From a virus: 42,553 bases of DNA. The stretch is from positions 1-42,553 of IMG/VR virus record IMGVR_UViG_3300035034_000230; one strand, 5' to 3'. Made by a program: the position numbers and the translations under genes. Shown one piece after another: positions 40,301 to 42,553 of this stretch (within the stretch, counting starts at the first letter, position 1; each line of letters begins with the position of its first letter). Below the pieces are notes generated by a model that worked only from the letters and a program-made list of their open reading frames with translations, ran no database searches and was not told the origin of the DNA.

Positions 40301-41212
40301 ATGGCAAAACAATTTGATATAGAAAAGTTTAATAAAATTTTAAAAATAAATCATCAAAAACTGCAAGCAGAAAAAATAACTGGTAAAAAAGTTATCCTAT
40401 CAAATGGATTAATCCTTGAGACTGAGAAGGACGTTCGTCTTTGTAAGAACAGAGTGATGTCAGGAGATAATGTTTGGAAAGAAAATTTCGACATACTTTA
40501 CAGTATTAATAGTGATGAAAGAGAATTGGCCGAAAAAAAGTGTAGATCCTTGACTTCTGTGCAAGGCGGAATTAAATGCCAAGAAAAGCATGGAAAAAAA
40601 ATTAAATCTAACCTAAACACAGGAACGCCATGGAATAAAGATATGAAGGGAAATTATCCTTATTCTTATTCGCATTCTCCTGAAACAAAAGAAAAGATAA
40701 GTGTTGCTAATACTGGTGCAAAAAACGGCATGTACGGAACAATGATGACCGCAGAACAAAAAGAATACAGAAGTAACTTAATGAAAGAAAAAATTCTTTC
40801 AGGAGAGTTTACGCCAAATTCTAATAATAGAAATACTCATTGGAATTCTTATTATAGAAATAAAAAATACAGAAGCAGTTGGGAATCACTTTATCAATAT
40901 TTCGATCCTGATGCCGAGTATGAAACTTTAAGAATACCTTATGTGTTTGAATGCAAAGAACATATTTACATAGTAGATTTTGTTAATCATAAAACTAAAA
41001 CTGCAATTGAAGTAAAACCTAGAGAACTCTTTAATGACCAAAAAACACAAACTAAAATATCTACAGCCGAAGAGTGGTGCAATGCTAATGGATATAATTT
41101 AGTATTAGCAGATAAAGAATATTTTATAACTCGGCCAATGCCTGATGATTTGACCGAATTTGATACTAAAACACAAAATAAAATTAGGAAACTTTATGAA
41201 GTTAATCAGTAA
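40301..41212 (+). CDS. homing endonuclease of intein 4 with NUMOD3 and TnsA-like PD-(D/E)XK domains
   Basis: A 303-residue protein between the halves of intein 4, with AAGGAGA before its ATG. The middle has NUMOD3-like DNA-binding segments (HSPETKEKISVANTGAKNG; MTAEQKEYRSNLMKEKI). The C-terminal domain reads YRSSWESLYQYFDPDAEYE, RIPYVFE, IYIVDFVNHKTKTAIEVKP and EEWCNANGYNLVL. That order (Glu, Asp, Glu-X-Lys) is a PD-(D/E)XK nuclease core of the TnsA type and closely parallels the phage's own gp4 (15143). The 3' end overlaps the C-intein start by 17 nt. Confidence 0.82.
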   Translation: MAKQFDIEKFNKILKINHQKLQAEKITGKKVILSNGLILETEKDVRLCKNRVMSGDNVWKENFDILYSINSDERELAEKKCRSLTSVQGGIKCQEKHGKKIKSNLNTGTPWNKDMKGNYPYSYSHSPETKEKISVANTGAKNGMYGTMMTAEQKEYRSNLMKEKILSGEFTPNSNNRNTHWNSYYRNKKYRSSWESLYQYFDPDAEYETLRIPYVFECKEHIYIVDFVNHKTKTAIEVKPRELFNDQKTQTKISTAEEWCNANGYNLVLADKEYFITRPMPDDLTEFDTKTQNKIRKLYEVNQ

Positions 41213-41300
41213 AAAAGAAATCGAAAAGCCACATGAAACTTATAACCTTCATGTAGAAACAGACCATAACTATATTGCAAATGATGTTGTAGTTTCAAAC
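41196..41300 (+). other. split intein 4 (UvsW-b), C-half
   Basis: 35 codons; block F DHNYIAND and end VVSN|C. The usual penultimate His is Ser. Size matches conventional C-inteins such as those of DnaE. Confidence 0.88.
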
Positions 41301-42038
41301 TGCCACATGGCAAAAGCAGAGGTGCTTAAGAACCTACTGACTCGCAACCTACGCAATGCTCCTATTCGCTGGGGACTGACTGGCACAGTGCCCAAAGAGC
41401 CGTTTGAGTTTGAATCAATTCATGCTAGCCTTGGCCCTGTGATTGGACAGATCAGTGCTAAGGAACTACAGGACAAAGGTGTGTTGGCACAGTGTCACGT
41501 TAATGTGGTACAGTTGATTGACACAGTAGCACACAGAGGCTATCAAGAAGAATTAAAGTATCTTGTTACAAATCAAGATAGAATAGAATACCTAGGCAAA
41601 TTATTAAACACAATCAAAGAATCAGGCAACACACTAATACTGGTAGACAGAATTACAGCAGGCGAAGAACTACAAAAACTTATACCCAACAGCACATTTA
41701 TCAGCGGTTCGGTTAAGGTAAAGGATAGAAAAGAAACATACGACACGATTAGAGAAGGTACTAACGAAGTTATCATTGCGACCTATGGAGTTGCCGCTGT
41801 GGGTCTTAACATTCCTCGTATCTTTAATCTTGTTCTTCTCGAGCCTGGAAAAAGTTTTGTTAGAGTTATTCAGAGTATTGGTAGAGGCGTAAGAAAGGCA
41901 AAGGACAAAGACTTCGTACAAATATGGGACTTGACATCAACATGCAAGTATGCGAAGCGGCACCTTACCGAAAGAAAGAAATTTTATTCTGAGGCGCAGT
42001 ACCCATTCACAATTGAAAAAGTGGATTGGAAAAAATAA
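41196..42038 (+). CDS. uvsW: UvsW fragment 3: C-intein 4 + C-terminal helicase extein
   Basis: Residues 1-35 are the C-half of intein 4 (HETYNLHVETDHNYIANDVV, ending VSN). Cys36 restores the DECH motif (VDE+CHMAKA), followed by 245 residues of UvsW: WGLTGTVPKEPFE (motif III), a second RecA-like domain with NTLILVDRITAGEEL, IIATYGVAAVGLNIP (motif V) and QSIGRGVRKAKDKD (motif VI). UvsW unwinds recombination intermediates and R-loops in T4. Joined exteins give 488 residues (T4: about 500). ATG 41196 with AGGAAA 5 nt upstream is preferred to ATG 41160. Confidence 0.9.
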   Translation: MKLISKKEIEKPHETYNLHVETDHNYIANDVVVSNCHMAKAEVLKNLLTRNLRNAPIRWGLTGTVPKEPFEFESIHASLGPVIGQISAKELQDKGVLAQCHVNVVQLIDTVAHRGYQEELKYLVTNQDRIEYLGKLLNTIKESGNTLILVDRITAGEELQKLIPNSTFISGSVKVKDRKETYDTIREGTNEVIIATYGVAAVGLNIPRIFNLVLLEPGKSFVRVIQSIGRGVRKAKDKDFVQIWDLTSTCKYAKRHLTERKKFYSEAQYPFTIEKVDWKK

Positions 42039-42041
42039 TAA

Positions 42042-42548
42042 ATGAGAATATTAACATTGGAAAACCAGTGCTTTGATTTGGACGACTTACCAGATCAAAT
42101 AGACGAAGACATAAGATTCAGCGTACTAGACAATTCAGATCCAAAGAACCCTGATTTCTTTTTTGTACCCTTGATCTTTTTAGAAAGTTTTAATGCTCCT
42201 GCAATGGTGTTAGAAATTGCCGGACAAGAAGTTACTATGCCTGTGGATTGGAGTTTGGCTGTGGGCTGTAGTGAATCAGCAAACGATCTTGAGATACTAC
42301 CACTGACCAGTTTGAATGACAGAGGATTTGAAGCATTTCTTTTTAATCCCCTAAGCAGTTTTAAAACAGAATTTGGTGATATTAAAATTACTAATTTTTA
42401 CACAGACGTAAAATGGTATTTTCCTAAAATGAAAAACGGACAACTGTTAACTGTTCCGATTACCAAAGGCAAAAAACCACTGTGTGCTTATTTTGTAAAA
42501 GACATCAGCAGGCAATGTGAATTAATAGATTATTCATTGTTATTATAA
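42042..42548 (+). CDS. conserved protein of unknown function after uvsW
   Basis: A 168-residue soluble protein starting 3 nt after uvsW, so probably in the same operon. The sequence is alpha/beta without recognisable catalytic motifs; VTMPVDWSLAVGCSES, TNFYTDVKWYFPKMKNGQLL and TKGKKPLCAYFVKDISRQCE look like the conserved parts. No membrane segment or signal peptide is present. Family not assigned. An AAGGAGA ribosome site at 42547-42553 begins another gene outside the window. Confidence 0.6.
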   Translation: MRILTLENQCFDLDDLPDQIDEDIRFSVLDNSDPKNPDFFFVPLIFLESFNAPAMVLEIAGQEVTMPVDWSLAVGCSESANDLEILPLTSLNDRGFEAFLFNPLSSFKTEFGDIKITNFYTDVKWYFPKMKNGQLLTVPITKGKKPLCAYFVKDISRQCELIDYSLLL

Positions 42549-42553
42549 GGAGA

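Noticed and set aside
1-42553. CRISPR arrays, tRNA genes, insertion sequences or an integrase/attachment site
   Set aside because: None was seen: no regularly spaced repeats, no cloverleaf-like sequence noticed, no transposase or integrase motifs. A tRNA search tool would be needed to exclude tRNAs fully.

Overview
This AT-rich window looks like part of the genome of a marine T4-like myovirus related to the cyanophage/pelagiphage groups. The evidence is a set of recognisable T4-type proteins: neck (gp13, gp14), sheath terminator (gp15), sheath (gp18), tube (gp19), head completion (gp4), small and large terminase (gp16, gp17), and replication/recombination proteins (gp32, UvsX, UvsY, UvsW). 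T4-type late promoters (TATAAATA and variants) recur throughout. No photosynthesis genes, tRNAs, CRISPR arrays or insertion sequences were seen. Genes are packed tightly and often overlap by 1-26 nt. No stretch over 300 bases lacks a gene.

Layout. 1-867 is the 3' end of a virion structural gene. 864-7406 is on the minus strand. It holds an ADP-heptose operon (hldE, hldD, a cupin, gmhB) behind a consensus sigma70-type promoter, then a Nudix gene, gp15, a GIY-YIG endonuclease and gp14. From 7444 nearly everything is on the plus strand: gp13, a dNMP kinase-like gene, (minus-strand HNH gene), gp18, gp19, tail-tube-like and neck/tail proteins, gp4, gp16, three poorly known proteins, and the gp17 large terminase region (18261-22662). 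A large unknown protein follows, then the recombination operon gp32-uvsX-small ORF-uvsY. 28579-36425 is a surface-polysaccharide cluster with glycosyltransferases, methyltransferases, a nucleotidyltransferase-cupin fusion and three capsule-type transferase paralogues. 36440-42548 holds an unknown gene, the uvsW region and another unknown gene.

The most striking feature is that two essential ATPases are each broken into three separately translated pieces by split inteins, with a homing endonuclease associated with each break. Large terminase is cut at Walker B and at a second conserved Tyr-Gly/Cys site. UvsW helicase is cut inside Walker A and inside its DECH box. Joining the exteins on paper gives proteins of 526 and 488 residues, close to expected lengths. 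Three inteins have a very short N-half (about 25-39 residues, like the AceL-TerL type); the fourth is split conventionally (100 + 35 residues). In the first uvsW break the N-intein is fused in frame to a Vsr-like endonuclease.

Four further endonuclease genes lie between or beside ordinary genes, giving eight in all. Two of these left footprints: a duplicated 3' end of uvsY, and a 17-codon remnant of the 5' end of the nucleotidyltransferase gene. The GIY-YIG gene after uvsY has its late promoter inside a perfect 10-bp hairpin that includes the first base of its start codon, an arrangement like the one known for I-TevI of T4.

Regulation. Early/host-type promoters (TTGACA-N17-TATAAT-like) precede hldE, the dNMP kinase, gp32 and the gene before uvsW. 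Late promoters precede structural genes, and in eight cases the ATG lies only 4-5 nt after TAAATA, predicting leaderless or nearly leaderless late mRNAs.
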